DNA of 64,000 nucleotides from assembly GCA_023634235.1 (NCBI GenBank), contig JAMKCF010000001.1:30298920-30362919 (forward strand). The letters run 5' to 3'. The DNA comes from Pisaster brevispinus. Taxonomy: Eukaryota; Echinodermata; Asteroidea; Forcipulatida; Asteriidae. The notes under the pieces are model-generated. The model was given only the letters and a program-made list of their open reading frames with translations, had not been told where the DNA came from and ran no database searches. Below, one piece after another: positions 63,961 to 64,000 of the stretch (its first letter is position 1; each line of letters begins with the position of its first letter). A program made the position numbers and the translations under genes.

Positions 63961-64000
63961 CAATGATGACCACACCCTTTTTTATATTTATATGTGGCAA

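Overview
The window is animal nuclear DNA: one spliced gene surrounded by introns and intergenic sequence dense in short transposable elements and tandem arrays. The host is best guessed to be a marine deuterostome invertebrate, probably an echinoderm and perhaps a sea star. That guess rests on the overall look of the repeats (tRNA-headed SINEs, small foldback MITEs, frequent TACATGTA palindromes), because no diagnostic marker gene is present.

The only gene that can be supported is on the + strand from about 10.9 to 22.25 kb. It is the C-terminal 504 codons of an LNX-family (ligand of Numb protein X, LNX1/LNX2-like) protein. Ten exons join in a single frame: a TRAF-like zinc-binding segment, then four PDZ domains, then a stop at 22250-22252. 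All nine splice junctions agree in phase, one exon is only 31 bp, and the Ser-Pro-Ser-Trp linker before PDZ4 and the Trp-Pro-Gly near the C-terminus match vertebrate LNX. The N-terminal exon or exons carrying the RING E3-ligase domain are not visible and probably lie upstream of the window. In known LNX proteins the RING ubiquitinates substrates such as Numb and the PDZ domains select them.

Layout. 0-10.8 kb: upstream sequence, almost all repeats (foldback MITEs, a 730-bp inverted-repeat element, a tRNA-Leu-like SINE, degenerate tandem units). 10.9-22.3 kb: LNX, whose introns carry TTCCTGA, 37-bp, CTGTTCTCAGTT-type, ~31-bp and 45-bp arrays, two SINE copies, a LINE tail and a large tRNA-headed palindrome beside a splice donor. 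22.3-25 kb: probable 3' UTR and a tRNA-headed SINE. 25-34 kb: 16-bp, 161-bp, ~70-bp and GAGTCC-type arrays, a LINE remnant, and a CpG-rich stretch near 28.3-29.0 kb that may be a promoter or first exon. 34-64 kb: no convincing coding exons; many short nonautonomous elements, two further CpG-rich stretches ending in strong GTGAGT donors (43.05 and 45.23 kb), a 250-bp ATA microsatellite, a second LINE remnant, and a ~72-bp satellite at the far end that also occurs inverted at 26.1 kb.

The most unusual observations are a 210-bp segment found beside one foldback element (53.7 kb) and inside a related one (59.1 kb), nine perfect TGACGTCA sites of which five lie in a dispersed CpG-rich element family, nested and paired element insertions, and a palindrome abutting the LNX exon 8 donor. 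Most long open frames in this window come from tandem arrays whose period is a multiple of three, or are otherwise fortuitous. They were not called as genes.
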